DNA of 64,000 nt from JAMLHH01 sp037189845. Its GTDB lineage: Bacteria; Bacteroidota; Bacteroidia; Chitinophagales; JADIYW01. The DNA is taken from the NCBI GenBank assembly GCA_037189845.1, contig JBBCIS010000001.1, forward strand, positions 434,001 through 498,000, given 5' to 3'. Positions 51,666 to 60,974 of this stretch are shown here, piece after piece (the first letter of the stretch is position 1; each line of letters starts with the position of its first letter). Below the pieces are notes generated by a model that saw only the letters and a list, made by a program, of their open reading frames with translations, was not told where the DNA came from and did not search any database. The position numbers were made by a program, and so were the translations under genes.

Positions 51666-52436
51666 ATGACGAGAAAAAACAGACACCTTCTTTCTGAAAT
51701 ATGGGAGGCGTTTCCCGCAGAGCTGACTGACGGATATTCAGAATTGCCACATATACCCCTGGAGAATTGTCTTACAGATGTTTTGGCGATAGGTCCCAGT
51801 TATTATTATGTTCTGAATGTAATTGATAACACCCTGCAACAAGTTTCTGAGAATATATTATCCATTCATGGGCTGATTGAGTATCCGGGTTTTTTGCGGG
51901 ATATAATAGAATTAATACATCCTGATGATATCGGGTTTGTTGTCAAAGCTGAAAAAGCTACTCTGAACAAGCTGAGCGAGATAGGTTTTCAACACAAAAA
52001 GGAGCTGAAATCATCTTATTGTTTCCGGATGAAAGTCGCCAATGGGTCTTATCATCTTTTTCACCATCAGGTAAATTATCTTGTAGTGGATGATAAAAAC
52101 AGACTTTTAGGTGCGCTCAATATTCATACGGATATACAACATATTACAAAGGAGAATAGCTATACTGTCTTAATTTGTGGAATGGGCGGTCGTACAGACT
52201 ATTTCCAGATTGACCTGTCTGAAAAAACAACAGACAATATTATCCTTCAATTTACTAAGAGAGAAATTGAAGTCTTAAGGCATCTCGCAAAAGGACTTTC
52301 CAGTACAGAAATAGCTGAACAGCTTTTTATATCTTCACATACAGTCCGGATACATCGTAAAAATCTACTCAGGAAAGCCGGTGTGACAAACACCGGGACG
52401 CTGGTGAAAAGATGTATTGAAATGGGATTGATTTAA
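51666..52436 (+). CDS. LuxR-family transcription regulator with PAS-like sensor domain
   Basis: A 256-residue cytosolic regulator. The N-terminal 170 residues have a PAS-like beta/alpha pattern (DVLAIGPSYYYVLNVIDNTLQQVSENILSIHG, then FLRDIIELIHPDD), as in many Bacteroidota LuxR proteins that read an internal signal. The HTH is at about 195-256 (FTKREIEVLRHLAKGLSSTEIAEQLFISSHTVRIHRKNLLRKAG), with all recognition-helix positions normal. There is no receiver domain. The start ATG at 51666 is the first in the frame. The gene faces the pdxJ operon, only 4 bases from its stop. Target genes are unknown. Confidence 0.87.
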   Translation: MTRKNRHLLSEIWEAFPAELTDGYSELPHIPLENCLTDVLAIGPSYYYVLNVIDNTLQQVSENILSIHGLIEYPGFLRDIIELIHPDDIGFVVKAEKATLNKLSEIGFQHKKELKSSYCFRMKVANGSYHLFHHQVNYLVVDDKNRLLGALNIHTDIQHITKENSYTVLICGMGGRTDYFQIDLSEKTTDNIILQFTKREIEVLRHLAKGLSSTEIAEQLFISSHTVRIHRKNLLRKAGVTNTGTLVKRCIEMGLI

Positions 52437-52440
52437 ACCA

Positions 52441-53154
52441 TTATTCCAGGCAACGCTTATACATCTGTATCGTGTTTTCCAGTCCATAGTACAATGCATC
52501 ACATACGATAGCATGCCCTATTGATACTTCTGCCAATTCAGGAACATTATCTTTAAAATATTTGAGATTATCCAGATTCAGATCATGTCCTGCATTGATC
52601 TTCAGACCTAATTGAGTGGCAAATCTCGCCGTTGCTGAATATTTGCTGACCGCATGTTTAGAATTGGCCGGGAATATTTTAGCGTAAGGACCTGTGTAAA
52701 ATTCGATTCTGTCTGCCTGTACATCTGCCGCTCCTTCAATCAATTGCTCGATCGGATCAATGAAAAGAGAAACTCTTGCTCCTGATTTTTTTAGCTCATA
52801 AATCACATCTCTCAGAAAGGAGCTATGGGTAATGGTATCCCAGCCGTTGTCAGAGGTTAGTGCATCCGGCAGATCGGGAACCAAAGTTACCTGGTGCGGC
52901 TTTACTTCATGAATAAGCTGAATAAATCTTTCAGACGGATATCCTTCTATGTTGAATTCGGTAGTGACAACCTGTTTCAGCTCAGCACAATCTGAAAATT
53001 TAACATGACGTTCGTCTGGTCTCGGGTGGACAGTAATGCCTTGAGCTCCAAATCTTTCACAGTCCTGAGCTACTTTGAGTAGATCGGGATAGTTGCTGCC
53101 TCTTGAGTTTCTGATGAGGGCAATTTTATTGATATTTACACTTAAGGCTGTCAT
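52441..53154 (-). CDS. pdxJ: Pyridoxine 5'-phosphate synthase
   Basis: A 237-residue TIM-barrel enzyme of the DXP-dependent vitamin B6 pathway that condenses 3-amino-2-oxopropyl phosphate with deoxyxylulose phosphate into pyridoxine 5'-phosphate. It begins with LSVNINKIALIRNSRG, then ITVHPRPDERHV (40-51), where His41 and Arg43 bind phosphate and substrate. The rest has NIEGYPSERF, LVPDLPDALTSDNGWD, and the late NAGHDLNLDNLKYF with SIGHAIVCDALYYG, all diagnostic. The length is normal. It lies 2 bases downstream of the FKBP gene, in an operon with a DHH phosphoesterase; no other B6 gene is near. Confidence 0.95.
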   Translation of the reverse strand: MTALSVNINKIALIRNSRGSNYPDLLKVAQDCERFGAQGITVHPRPDERHVKFSDCAELKQVVTTEFNIEGYPSERFIQLIHEVKPHQVTLVPDLPDALTSDNGWDTITHSSFLRDVIYELKKSGARVSLFIDPIEQLIEGAADVQADRIEFYTGPYAKIFPANSKHAVSKYSATARFATQLGLKINAGHDLNLDNLKYFKDNVPELAEVSIGHAIVCDALYYGLENTIQMYKRCLE

Positions 53155-53156
53155 GA

Positions 53157-53867
53157 CTATAATTTTTCAGGTTTTTTGAGGGTAGCCGGTATTTTATACT
53201 TTTCGTCTTTTTCGTTTTTCTCTTCACCTTTTACTTTCAGGTTGGGAGTATTTTTACTGTTTGTAGTTTTAGGAGTGATGATCTTTTCAAATTTAATATC
53301 ATATTTCAGTATCGTGTTGGGAGCAACAGATTTGATGTATCCTTTTTTGCCGTAACTCAATGCGGAGGGAGCTATAATCTGAAACTCACTGCCTTCCTGT
53401 ACATTCGGAAAGATTTCATCCCATGCAGGAACTACCTGCCCTGTACCCAAAACAAATTGCAGGGGCTGTTTTAATGAAGAGGTTGAAAATATTTTTTTGC
53501 CTGAAAGGGTAGTGGTTTCTACCTGTACCTGTAAAACATCTCCTTTTTCCGGGTATTCACCGCCACCATACTTATTAACTATATATGCAAGACCTGTAGC
53601 AGTATGATAAATTTCTACATCCTTATTTTGCTGGATAATAGCAGCGATAGTATCTAATTCCTGTACAAAAATTTGAGAATCTATTTCTGATCCAAATTTG
53701 TTTATCACTTCGATAGTATGGCTATCCAGTGCAGATTTTAAATAAGAATCCTCTTTGAAGGTTTCTACTTTAGTGGGCAGCTCGGCAAGTGATTTTTTCG
53801 GTTTCTTTTTACATGCACCGATACTTAATGCTATTAAAATAAAGATTATAAATTTCGGGTAACTCAT
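53157..53867 (-). CDS. FKBP-type peptidyl-prolyl isomerase lipoprotein
   Basis: A 236-residue lipoprotein with lipobox SIGAC (Cys19) and lysine-rich follow-up. An FKBP domain fills about 85-200: DVLQVQVETTTLSGKKIFSTSS, PLQFVLGTGQVVPAWDEIFPNVQEGSEFQIIAPSALSYGKKG, then NTILKYDIKFEKI, with the VPAWDE and APSALSYG pocket residues retained. A charged tail of about 35 residues ends it. In Bacteroidota such proteins, including the gliding-motility GldI relative, help fold exported proteins outside the inner membrane; I cannot claim GldI identity. The gene overlaps the upstream nrnA-like gene by 4 bases. Confidence 0.9.
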   Translation of the reverse strand: MSYPKFIIFILIALSIGACKKKPKKSLAELPTKVETFKEDSYLKSALDSHTIEVINKFGSEIDSQIFVQELDTIAAIIQQNKDVEIYHTATGLAYIVNKYGGGEYPEKGDVLQVQVETTTLSGKKIFSTSSLKQPLQFVLGTGQVVPAWDEIFPNVQEGSEFQIIAPSALSYGKKGYIKSVAPNTILKYDIKFEKIITPKTTNSKNTPNLKVKGEEKNEKDEKYKIPATLKKPEKL

Positions 53868-54868
53868 TTTTTCTTTTTAAGATTCTTTTCTGTCAGTTCA
53901 ATAATTTTTTTGATGATCCAGTCCGGGGGAAATATTGATTTGCCGCCTGCAGCATTCTTATGCCCTCCACCCTCAAAATTCGTGCGAGCAAATTCATTGA
54001 CATCAATATCTCCTTTGGAACGGAAAGAAAGCTTTGTGATATCTCTTTCTTCCTTGATTAAAACAGAAATATTAATTCCCTTGATAGAAAGCGGATAATT
54101 GACAAGACCTTCAGTATCTCCCGCCTGAAGATTATAAGCGCGGGCATCTTTGCGATCTACTACTATAAATGCTATTCCCAGGTCGTGTCGTACAGTCATC
54201 TTGTTTAGAAGAGAATTGCCGAGAAATTTCAGCTTTGACTCTGTTCCGTTCTGATTTAGCTGCTCCTGTACGTACTGGATATTCAGACCTTTGTCCATCA
54301 AATCAGCGACAATCAGAAATGCAGCTTTGTTAGTGGCTCCGTTCTGGAAATTACCGGTATCAGTCAGAAGTCCGGTATAAATGCATTGAGCTGTATCCAC
54401 AGAGATGTTTGGAGTATTTTCCATAACATGGATAAAACGATGAATCAACTCACAAGTCGAACAAGCTTTTACATCATGAAACATCCATTGAAAAGATTCG
54501 GGCTGTAGATGGTGATCTATGAGCAACACAGGCTTACCGGCATCTTTAACTACCGCATCCATGGGCTGAATTCTGCTCAACGTATTAAAATCCAGACAAC
54601 AAATCAGGTCTGAAGATTTTATCCATTCGTCTGCTTCTGCTTTATGATCAGGATAGACCCAAAGCTCCGGCACGCCCGGCATCCAGTTAAAGTAAGAAGG
54701 GAACTCTGTTGGTACTATCACTTTGATACGATGGCCAAACTGTGACAGATAATTATACAAGCCTAAAGAGGAACCCATCGCATCGCCATCAGGCTTTTGG
54801 TGAGTCGTTATAGTGATTTGAATCGGTTGAGACAAAAGTTGTTTGAGTGTTGTTAAATCGCCGTTCAT
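53864..54868 (-). CDS. nrnA: DHH-family phosphoesterase (NrnA-like nanoRNase/PAP phosphatase)
   Basis: A 334-residue metal-dependent enzyme that degrades short RNA oligomers and, in several relatives, removes phosphate from pAp. The DHH domain has HQKPDGDAMGSSL (about 22-34), CLDFNTLSRI, the DHH in LLIDHHLQPE (about 115) and GLLTDTGNFQNGAT (about 168). The DHHA1 domain ends with FARTNFEGGGHKNAAGG (about 290-307), with GGGHxxAAG intact. The enzyme is complete. It is the first gene of an operon with the FKBP lipoprotein and pdxJ, linked by 4-base overlap and 2-base spacing. Confidence 0.92.
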   Translation of the reverse strand: MNGDLTTLKQLLSQPIQITITTHQKPDGDAMGSSLGLYNYLSQFGHRIKVIVPTEFPSYFNWMPGVPELWVYPDHKAEADEWIKSSDLICCLDFNTLSRIQPMDAVVKDAGKPVLLIDHHLQPESFQWMFHDVKACSTCELIHRFIHVMENTPNISVDTAQCIYTGLLTDTGNFQNGATNKAAFLIVADLMDKGLNIQYVQEQLNQNGTESKLKFLGNSLLNKMTVRHDLGIAFIVVDRKDARAYNLQAGDTEGLVNYPLSIKGINISVLIKEERDITKLSFRSKGDIDVNEFARTNFEGGGHKNAAGGKSIFPPDWIIKKIIELTEKNLKKKK

Positions 54869-55042
54869 GACTTACGAAGGTCAATATTTTCCTATGAAAT
54901 TTCAAGATTTTCAAAAAGTATTTATCCCCCGTGTATAACTGCCTGTTGAGGAAATGATATTCTAAGGTCAAGACTACCAATGTAATAACAGAAGTAATTG
55001 AATCTTTACATACATGTAGTTTAAAATTCCTGAGTTTTGTTT

Positions 55043-55050
55043 TAACTTTG
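55043..55050 (+). promoter_or_regulatory. -7 promoter element of ndk
   Basis: TAACTTTG matches TAnnTTTG exactly and is followed by C, as is common in the phylum. It lies 20 bases before the ATG at 55071. The -33 box is poor (AGTTTA at the expected distance). Confidence 0.55.
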
Positions 55051-55070
55051 CGCCACCAAAATAAAAGAAA

Positions 55071-55490
55071 ATGGCAGGTTCACTTACCTTTACAATGATT
55101 AAACCGGATGCTGTAAAAGCTAATAACATCGGTAACATCTTACAAATGATCAACGAAGCTGGTTTCAAAATCGTTGCAATGAAATACACTCAGCTTTCTA
55201 CTGCGCAGGCTGGCAAATTCTACGAAGTACACAGTGCTCGCCCGTTCTATGGAGAATTGGTAGAGTTCATGAGCTCAGGTCCGATAGTAGCTGCTGTTTT
55301 AGAAAAAGAAAATGCTGTTGAAGCTTTCCGTACGTTGATTGGTGCTACTAATCCTGCTGATGCTGCGGAAGGAACTATCCGTAAAAAATATGCTACTTCT
55401 ATCGGTGAAAACGCAGTACACGGTTCTGACTCTGATGAAAATGCTGCTATTGAAGGCGCGTTTTTCTTCTCAGGTCTTGAAAGATTCTAA
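55071..55490 (+). CDS. ndk: Nucleoside-diphosphate kinase
   Basis: A 139-residue enzyme that exchanges the terminal phosphate among nucleoside di- and triphosphates and keeps the NTP and dNTP pools balanced. It acts via a phosphohistidine: His117 lies in [15 protein letters not shown] (115-129). Other conserved parts are [11 protein letters not shown] (8-18), [21 protein letters not shown] (51-71) and [18 protein letters not shown] (91-108). The length is normal. It has its own promoter element and a strong terminator, so it is a single-gene unit. Confidence 0.98.
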   Translation: MAGSLTFTMIKPDAVKANNIGNILQMINEAGFKIVAMKYTQLSTAQAGKFYEVHSARPFYGELVEFMSSGPIVAAVLEKENAVEAFRTLIGATNPADAAEGTIRKKYATSIGENAVHGSDSDENAAIEGAFFFSGLERF

Positions 55491-55511
55491 TATTTAGTTT
55501 TGTGATGAAAT

Positions 55512-55542
55512 AAGGGTCTCTGTTTGTGCAGAGACCTTTTTT
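55512..55542 (+). terminator. Terminator of ndk
   Basis: GGTCTCTG pairs with CAGAGACC around a 6-base loop, followed by six T on the plus strand, 22 bases after the ndk stop. Confidence 0.9.
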
Positions 55543-55657
55543 ATTGGACTTAATTGAGTCAAAGAAATTCTGAATAATTATTGTTGGCTGGATGTATCTG
55601 CAATATTCACGCACAGATGAGCTGCAATATTTAATTAATATGCATAGAATCACCGGA

Positions 55658-56233
55658 TTATTTTCCCATTCGACCCAATTCTTCTACTTTTTTCAACCAT
55701 TTGGCTCTGAACTCTGGTGTAGATAGCCTGATAGGACCTATGGAAGTACATTTTACAGAGCTTACTCCTGTAAATTCCATTGTGAGCTTTTTCATTGCAT
55801 TAGTACTGGGTGCTTTGTAAACAAGAGAATAATACCATGCCGGCTGATCCATGGTACAAATGATTCGGGCGGTTTTACCAGTCAGATATTTATCCCACCA
55901 TACAGATCCCGGCCTTTTTTGAAATGCAAATCCGGGAAGGAATACTCTGTCTATAAATCCTTTCATGATCGCAGGATAGCTACCCCACCATACAGGATAA
56001 ATCCATACAATGTGATCTGCCTGTTTGATTTTTTGTTGTGCATCCAGTAAATCAGGTTCTAATTCAGTTCGTTTTCTATAGCCGAATTCCAGATTGGGAT
56101 TAAACTGCAGATCGATGATGTGTACAATATCTACCTGAACACCAGAGTTGACAGCACCTGTGTAATATGCCAGCGATAAAGCATGACAATAGCTTTCTTT
56201 ATCAGGATGCCCGTTGATAATAAGGATATTCAT
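55658..56233 (-). CDS. NAD(P)H quinone oxidoreductase-like flavodoxin-fold protein
   Basis: A 191-residue cytosolic flavoenzyme of the NQO1/KefF family. The start carries the phosphate-binding NGHPDKESYCHALS (7-20) and the middle has DHIVWIYPVWWGSYPAIMKGFIDRVFLPGFAF (72-104), the diagnostic WxxPxWW segment. Members reduce quinones or drug-like compounds by two electrons, or regulate potassium efflux when paired with KefC. No Kef transporter is nearby, so a general detoxifying reductase is the modest guess. It converges on the ndk terminator region and is solitary. Confidence 0.88.
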   Translation of the reverse strand: MNILIINGHPDKESYCHALSLAYYTGAVNSGVQVDIVHIIDLQFNPNLEFGYRKRTELEPDLLDAQQKIKQADHIVWIYPVWWGSYPAIMKGFIDRVFLPGFAFQKRPGSVWWDKYLTGKTARIICTMDQPAWYYSLVYKAPSTNAMKKLTMEFTGVSSVKCTSIGPIRLSTPEFRAKWLKKVEELGRMGK

Positions 56234-56356
56234 GAATGTATCATTCTGTACTGTAAATATAAAGAGGTCTTATTAACACTCTGGCTAATAAAACCTCCGG
56301 GACTCGCGAATTGTTTATTGACTAATGCTAAATCAATAGTATTAATTTTAATTTGA

Positions 56357-56776
56357 TCAAGGTCTCGGTCTGATACATTGTATGTCGCCTACTATAATTT
56401 TTTGAATGGTGACATCAGCTACTTCTTCACAAGGATGAGAAATGATCCTGATATTGAAACTACCATCAGGGATCACAGGGACGATGATGCTTTTTTCAGT
56501 GGTGATTCCAATAAAGAAAGACTTCTTTGTTTTGATGTCTGTCAGGATGACTGTATAAGATGGAAGTCTGCTACTTTGGTCATTTTTATCACTCCAGGTA
56601 ATTTTAAGATTAGAAGAATTCGCGCTTTTGCCGGAAGCGCTCCCTCCCTGAATAACAGCACAGCATATTTCTCCTACCTGACCACATGGCCCGTTAGGGT
56701 CTTTCTTACAGCTGTTCAAGCTCAAAATGAGCATGAATGCTATCAATAAATGTTTCATCATTTTTTTCATCATCAT
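56357..56776 (-). CDS. Small lipoprotein with fibronectin-like region, unknown
   Basis: A 139-residue lipoprotein with a methionine-rich start (several possible ATGs: MMMKKMMKH) and lipobox SLNSC. After KKDPNGPCGQVGEICCAV it contains a beta-sandwich-like stretch (LKITWSDKNDQSSRLPSYTVIL, then IPDGSFNIRIISHPC) that recalls a fibronectin type III or carbohydrate-binding fold, but no family is certain. Four cysteines in the mature part may pair. It probably lies on the outer surface or in the periplasm. Its stop is 123 bases from the oxidoreductase start. Confidence 0.6.
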   Translation of the reverse strand: MMMKKMMKHLLIAFMLILSLNSCKKDPNGPCGQVGEICCAVIQGGSASGKSANSSNLKITWSDKNDQSSRLPSYTVILTDIKTKKSFFIGITTEKSIIVPVIPDGSFNIRIISHPCEEVADVTIQKIIVGDIQCIRPRP

Positions 56777-57059
56777 AATTTTGGTTTTATTGGTTTGGTC
56801 TGTAATAAAAGAAATCTCATTTGTTATTTATTATTCTACTACTATGATTTTTCAAAATAGCGTTTCTTGATATGGGAACTATAATAGCAGATTGGGTAGA
56901 AGATGAATGTCCCGATAAACCGGTTCCATTGATCATCACGTTTCGACTTTTGTTATATACAGTTAATTTTTTGATTTTTAGTTACTTATTTTATTACCGG
57001 TTTTGATGTTTTACTTGTGTTCTGTAATTGTTACAGTTTTAAATTCCTGATAATCTGTC

Positions 57060-59330
57060 TCAGAAAATCTCTACCGGAAAGACCTTTTGCTGATAAGGAG
57101 CATTGATTTGTAGAAAATAGATTCCCTGAGGAAGGAGAAGGCCATTAAGATAATGTTCTCCATTTTCATTTGTGTAATATGTGCCTTTTTTGACGACTGC
57201 GCCCAAGGCATTATATAAGAACCAATGGATAGCTTCAGGTTTTCTGTTTGTATGATGAATGGAAATCTGTTTCAAGCTACTTTGATATCTGACACTGATT
57301 TTAGGCTGGTGTTTATTTTCGCAGTCTGCAGCTATTGTTGCAATCCATTTGGTTGTGCCGTCATGGTCAGTTTGTTGCAGATGGTAATATGAATACTCTG
57401 TTTGGAAATTATTATCTGTCCATGAGTATTTAGTAGGTATATTTTTGGTGCCGTTTCCCGGTATTTCCACAATTTTTTGTTTGTTGATAGCGTCTGTTGA
57501 TGTATAGATGCTGAAATAATCATTGTTGAGCTCGTTTTCAGTTGTCCACCTTATGGTGAATGTATTATCATTACAGTCATGGTTCAAACTGCTGATAGTG
57601 ACAGATAATGGTTCTGTCCGTGGAAAGAAGCTTCCGTCACCTCCTTCCGACCCTCCATCTCCATCGTCACCGGATAATCCGGCAAAAAATGCAGAACAGG
57701 GTACATAATTAAAGTGTCTCGACAATGTAGGTAAGTTGTAACTGCTGCTTGTAATAAGAGTAGGAACAGTATCGTATATCAAATGTGCTATATAGTCGAA
57801 GATAGGCTGGCTCTCATCAATGTACCCCGTTATGTAGGTAGTGTCATTGCCTGAGTTTATGACCCTGCATATTCCATAAATAACATCAATTCCTAAAATA
57901 TCATCGAAATAAGGTTCACTGATTTCACAAACTGAAGAGTCATTCGTATATAAACCGTCAATTGTAAAAGTTTCAATTTTATCAATAAGCTTTAAGACAG
58001 AATCCATTCTGCATGATAATGTTTTTGTACTTGAAGAACCACCTCCACCACCACCTCCGCCGCCGGGTACAGGATTGATAGTCACCGGAGGAGGGGTAGG
58101 CTGAGGACAGCTTGGAGGATTGTAAGTGACTATATCGCTACAGCTACAGCTGTCAGGAGAGTTGAAGCCTCCGTGACCACCTGAACCGGCACTGCCACCG
58201 CTACCACCACTGCCGCCGCTTAGTCTCATTTGAGATACCAAAGGGAAATTTCCTAAAGAGCCTATCATGAGTCTTCCGCCAGCACCACCGGCACCTCCAT
58301 TTCCTCCGCCACCGCCGCGGCCACCACCTCCACCACCACCGCCGCAGATTCCGTCACCTCCACAGCCTCCTTTACCTCCCTGAGTTCCGGAAGTGCCATT
58401 TTGTCCTCTTACATCAAATATTGTTAGATTGTTTTTAAAATTTTTTGCTTTAAACAAAATGATACCACCGCCACGACCACCATTTCCTCCGTGTCCACCT
58501 GGTTGACCGCTTTCCCCATCCATGCCGGGAAAACATGCAACTCCACCGGAACCGCCGCCGCCCTCAGCTCCCCGATTGCCATCTCCTCCGTATCCGCCTG
58601 CTCCCATGAAAATATTTGTCGTAGTAGAAATATTACTGGCCCCGATACCACTGCCCGGAAAGTCATAATTGACAGAATTGTTCCCGTCAGTTCCACCAAA
58701 ACCATTTAACCCTCCATGCCCGGCCCAAGGCATGCTGTATCCACCGACTGAAAAGCTTCCGGTGATTCCGCCGTATCCTCCTGCTCCTCCCGCTCCTCCG
58801 GTTCCACCGATACCGCCGGGATAACCTTTTGCATAGGCATCAACTGTTCCGCCATTCATGATAAATGTATCCTGAACTAAAAAAGCTACAACGCCACCGA
58901 GTCCGGTAATTGGGTCATAAGGTGCACATGTCAGCGTCGCTCCCGATTGCATAGTAAGATTCTTATATTCCTGCATTTTCATTATTTGCAGGCCTGGACT
59001 GAGATAGATTTGTTGTAGTGAAGTCGATATGGTCAGCGTATCTGCTGAAACGGATATTATTCTTTCTACTTCATAATTCCCATTTTCCATGTCTATCATC
59101 AGTATTGCATCTCCGGCAGTAAATCCGCTGATGGACTGAACTCTTATTTTATTATGTGCCGGAACAGATATGATTTTAGTTTTTATATTATCTGTATAGT
59201 ACGTGCCAGTGCTGAGTGTGACATTCCCTGATGTTCCGTTTCCATATCCTGTCATTGCTGCATCTGAGTGAGTAAAAGAAAAAATTAATGTAATCAGGAT
59301 AGATAATACTGATGAGAATTTGAATGACAT
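57060..59330 (-). CDS. Glycine-rich cell-surface protein, probable type IX secretion substrate
   Basis: A 756-residue exported protein. A signal peptide covers about 1-25. A beta-domain follows, then a glycine-rich region from about 165 to 435 dominated by GG repeats (GGTGGAGGAGGYGG, GGGGGGGRGGGGGN and others) with scattered Asn and Ser, like structural or adhesive proteins. The next part has a cysteine-containing insert, then a fibronectin-like domain (about 580-670). The last 80 residues have LYNALGAVVKKGTYYTNENG and LPQGIYFLQI near the end, the pattern of a type A sorting domain that sends proteins through the type IX system. No enzymatic motif is seen. The glycine tracts give GC-richer DNA than its surroundings. 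Confidence 0.75.
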   Translation of the reverse strand: MSFKFSSVLSILITLIFSFTHSDAAMTGYGNGTSGNVTLSTGTYYTDNIKTKIISVPAHNKIRVQSISGFTAGDAILMIDMENGNYEVERIISVSADTLTISTSLQQIYLSPGLQIMKMQEYKNLTMQSGATLTCAPYDPITGLGGVVAFLVQDTFIMNGGTVDAYAKGYPGGIGGTGGAGGAGGYGGITGSFSVGGYSMPWAGHGGLNGFGGTDGNNSVNYDFPGSGIGASNISTTTNIFMGAGGYGGDGNRGAEGGGGSGGVACFPGMDGESGQPGGHGGNGGRGGGIILFKAKNFKNNLTIFDVRGQNGTSGTQGGKGGCGGDGICGGGGGGGGRGGGGGNGGAGGAGGRLMIGSLGNFPLVSQMRLSGGSGGSGGSAGSGGHGGFNSPDSCSCSDIVTYNPPSCPQPTPPPVTINPVPGGGGGGGGGSSSTKTLSCRMDSVLKLIDKIETFTIDGLYTNDSSVCEISEPYFDDILGIDVIYGICRVINSGNDTTYITGYIDESQPIFDYIAHLIYDTVPTLITSSSYNLPTLSRHFNYVPCSAFFAGLSGDDGDGGSEGGDGSFFPRTEPLSVTISSLNHDCNDNTFTIRWTTENELNNDYFSIYTSTDAINKQKIVEIPGNGTKNIPTKYSWTDNNFQTEYSYYHLQQTDHDGTTKWIATIAADCENKHQPKISVRYQSSLKQISIHHTNRKPEAIHWFLYNALGAVVKKGTYYTNENGEHYLNGLLLPQGIYFLQINAPYQQKVFPVEIF

Positions 59331-59537
59331 GGCAGAGTCTTTATATGATTAGCTAAATTATTTTAGGTCTCAATCATAAAAAATTACTTTTTGGGTTCAC
59401 TATATTGCTTGTATTGGCGATTTAATGATGTTTTTTGATTTTAAATATTTTATTTTCAGCCAGTTATAATGTTACCTGATTTTGAGATTTTGTTTGTTTT
59501 TGTATTGTAATATCTTTATACATCTTTATTAATACAG

Positions 59538-60899
59538 ATGATTGATTCCAAATTATATCATATTCTGGTAGTGCTGACAGAAGCACATAGGGAAAAGCTG
59601 CTCAGGTATCTGTATGTAGAATTGCCGGACATACATGATAGCAGGTATATTGTTATAAAACAGCTTTCTAATGCTATTCAGAAAAACACAGTGCCAGCTG
59701 ACAAGCAGGAATTTTTTAAAACAGCTTTTCAAAATGTACCGGGTAGTCAGAAAATGAATACTATCCTGAGTGAATCGGTGAAGCTGGTAGAGAATTTTGT
59801 TGTAACTCAGGCTGTGGTCAATGATAAAGATAGTGTCAACTTATTTCTTGGTGAGTTTTATTACCGGCATCAGCTGAATACGTATTTCGAACAAATTCTC
59901 AGAAAACATGGTGCTCAGAGAGAAGAGAAGCTGACCTTGAAAGGTTTTGCTGTGCAGGTAGAAACAGAATTTCTCCATGCAAGATATCTGGCTCTTAATA
60001 ATAACAGAGATGTGGATCTGCTGTCCGTCAGACAGATTCTGGAAGAATTTTATGCTACATGGAAATTGAAGCTGGATAATATTTCCGGAGTAGGATGGTT
60101 AAAAGACAATACGGCTATTGAACCGGAAAACCTGCTGTTTGCTATCCATCAGCAACTGAGAGAACTGTTTGCTGGTAAAGAGGAAAATGTATATCTGGAT
60201 CTTTTTGAGAAAATACAGTCACATGAATCGTCGATAGAGCTCTCCGAGCTGAGGGTCATCATGATGTTGCTGGATAATTTTTGCATCAACCAGCTCAATG
60301 AAGGCAAATTTCATTTCATAGAGCATACATTCCGTTTATATCAAAAAATGATTCAATTGAATGTGCTTTTGGATGATGATGGAACATTGCTTGCAGGGCA
60401 ATATAAAAATGTCATTACAATAGCTTTGAGAACACAGTCCTATGATTGGGCCAAATGGTTTCTGGAATCCTTTAAAGGTAATATAAGAGATGAGCAGGCT
60501 GAGGTAGTGTATGTTTTTAATAAGGCCAATATAGCTTTCGAGCAAAAAGAATATGTCCATTGTCTGCAGGTTTTGTCACAGGTTGTTTTTAAAGATGTTT
60601 TCTACAAGTTGACCACAAAAAGATTGATGATAAAGTCATTGTATATGCTGTATCTGAATGACAGAACTTACTTTGAAACATTGCACGGGCATCTGAATGC
60701 TTTCAAAAAATATATCTATACCAAGAAAAATTTACCGGAACTGTATCAGGAAACCAATAAGAATTTTTACAAGTTTATTTTTCAGATATTCTTCGCTACG
60801 GCAAAAAGTAATCTGGAAGCAGAATCCATCAAAAATAAAATAAAAGATTGCGGAGCGCTGGCGGATAAAAGCTGGTTGCTCTCTATACTCAGCCAATAA
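59538..60899 (+). CDS. Cytosolic helical protein, unknown
   Basis: A 453-residue protein rich in alpha-helix, with many Leu, Phe, Tyr and Lys and no signal peptide or membrane segment. Beginning MIDSKLYHILVVLTEAHREKLLRYLYVEL, it looks like a solenoid or helical-repeat protein. No catalytic motif or named domain is recognised, although I believe similar proteins recur in this class of Bacteroidota. It lies 207 bases from the divergent glycine-rich gene and 75 bases before the serine hydrolase gene, transcribed in the same direction as the latter. Confidence 0.65.
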   Translation: MIDSKLYHILVVLTEAHREKLLRYLYVELPDIHDSRYIVIKQLSNAIQKNTVPADKQEFFKTAFQNVPGSQKMNTILSESVKLVENFVVTQAVVNDKDSVNLFLGEFYYRHQLNTYFEQILRKHGAQREEKLTLKGFAVQVETEFLHARYLALNNNRDVDLLSVRQILEEFYATWKLKLDNISGVGWLKDNTAIEPENLLFAIHQQLRELFAGKEENVYLDLFEKIQSHESSIELSELRVIMMLLDNFCINQLNEGKFHFIEHTFRLYQKMIQLNVLLDDDGTLLAGQYKNVITIALRTQSYDWAKWFLESFKGNIRDEQAEVVYVFNKANIAFEQKEYVHCLQVLSQVVFKDVFYKLTTKRLMIKSLYMLYLNDRTYFETLHGHLNAFKKYIYTKKNLPELYQETNKNFYKFIFQIFFATAKSNLEAESIKNKIKDCGALADKSWLLSILSQ

Positions 60900-60974
60900 T
60901 TTGCGGAGATGCAATTTTGAGAAAGTAGATATTTTGATATTTCTGTCATACATTGTCCTGATTAAATCGCAACA

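Noticed and set aside
56777..57059. Remnant gene on the minus strand with NVMINGTGLSGHSSS-like translation
   Set aside because: An open frame of about 50 codons without a proper start and no family resemblance; not enough to call a pseudogene.
58020..58840. DNA tandem repeat array
   Set aside because: The GGN-rich pattern comes from glycine codons in one reading frame and has no regular unit.
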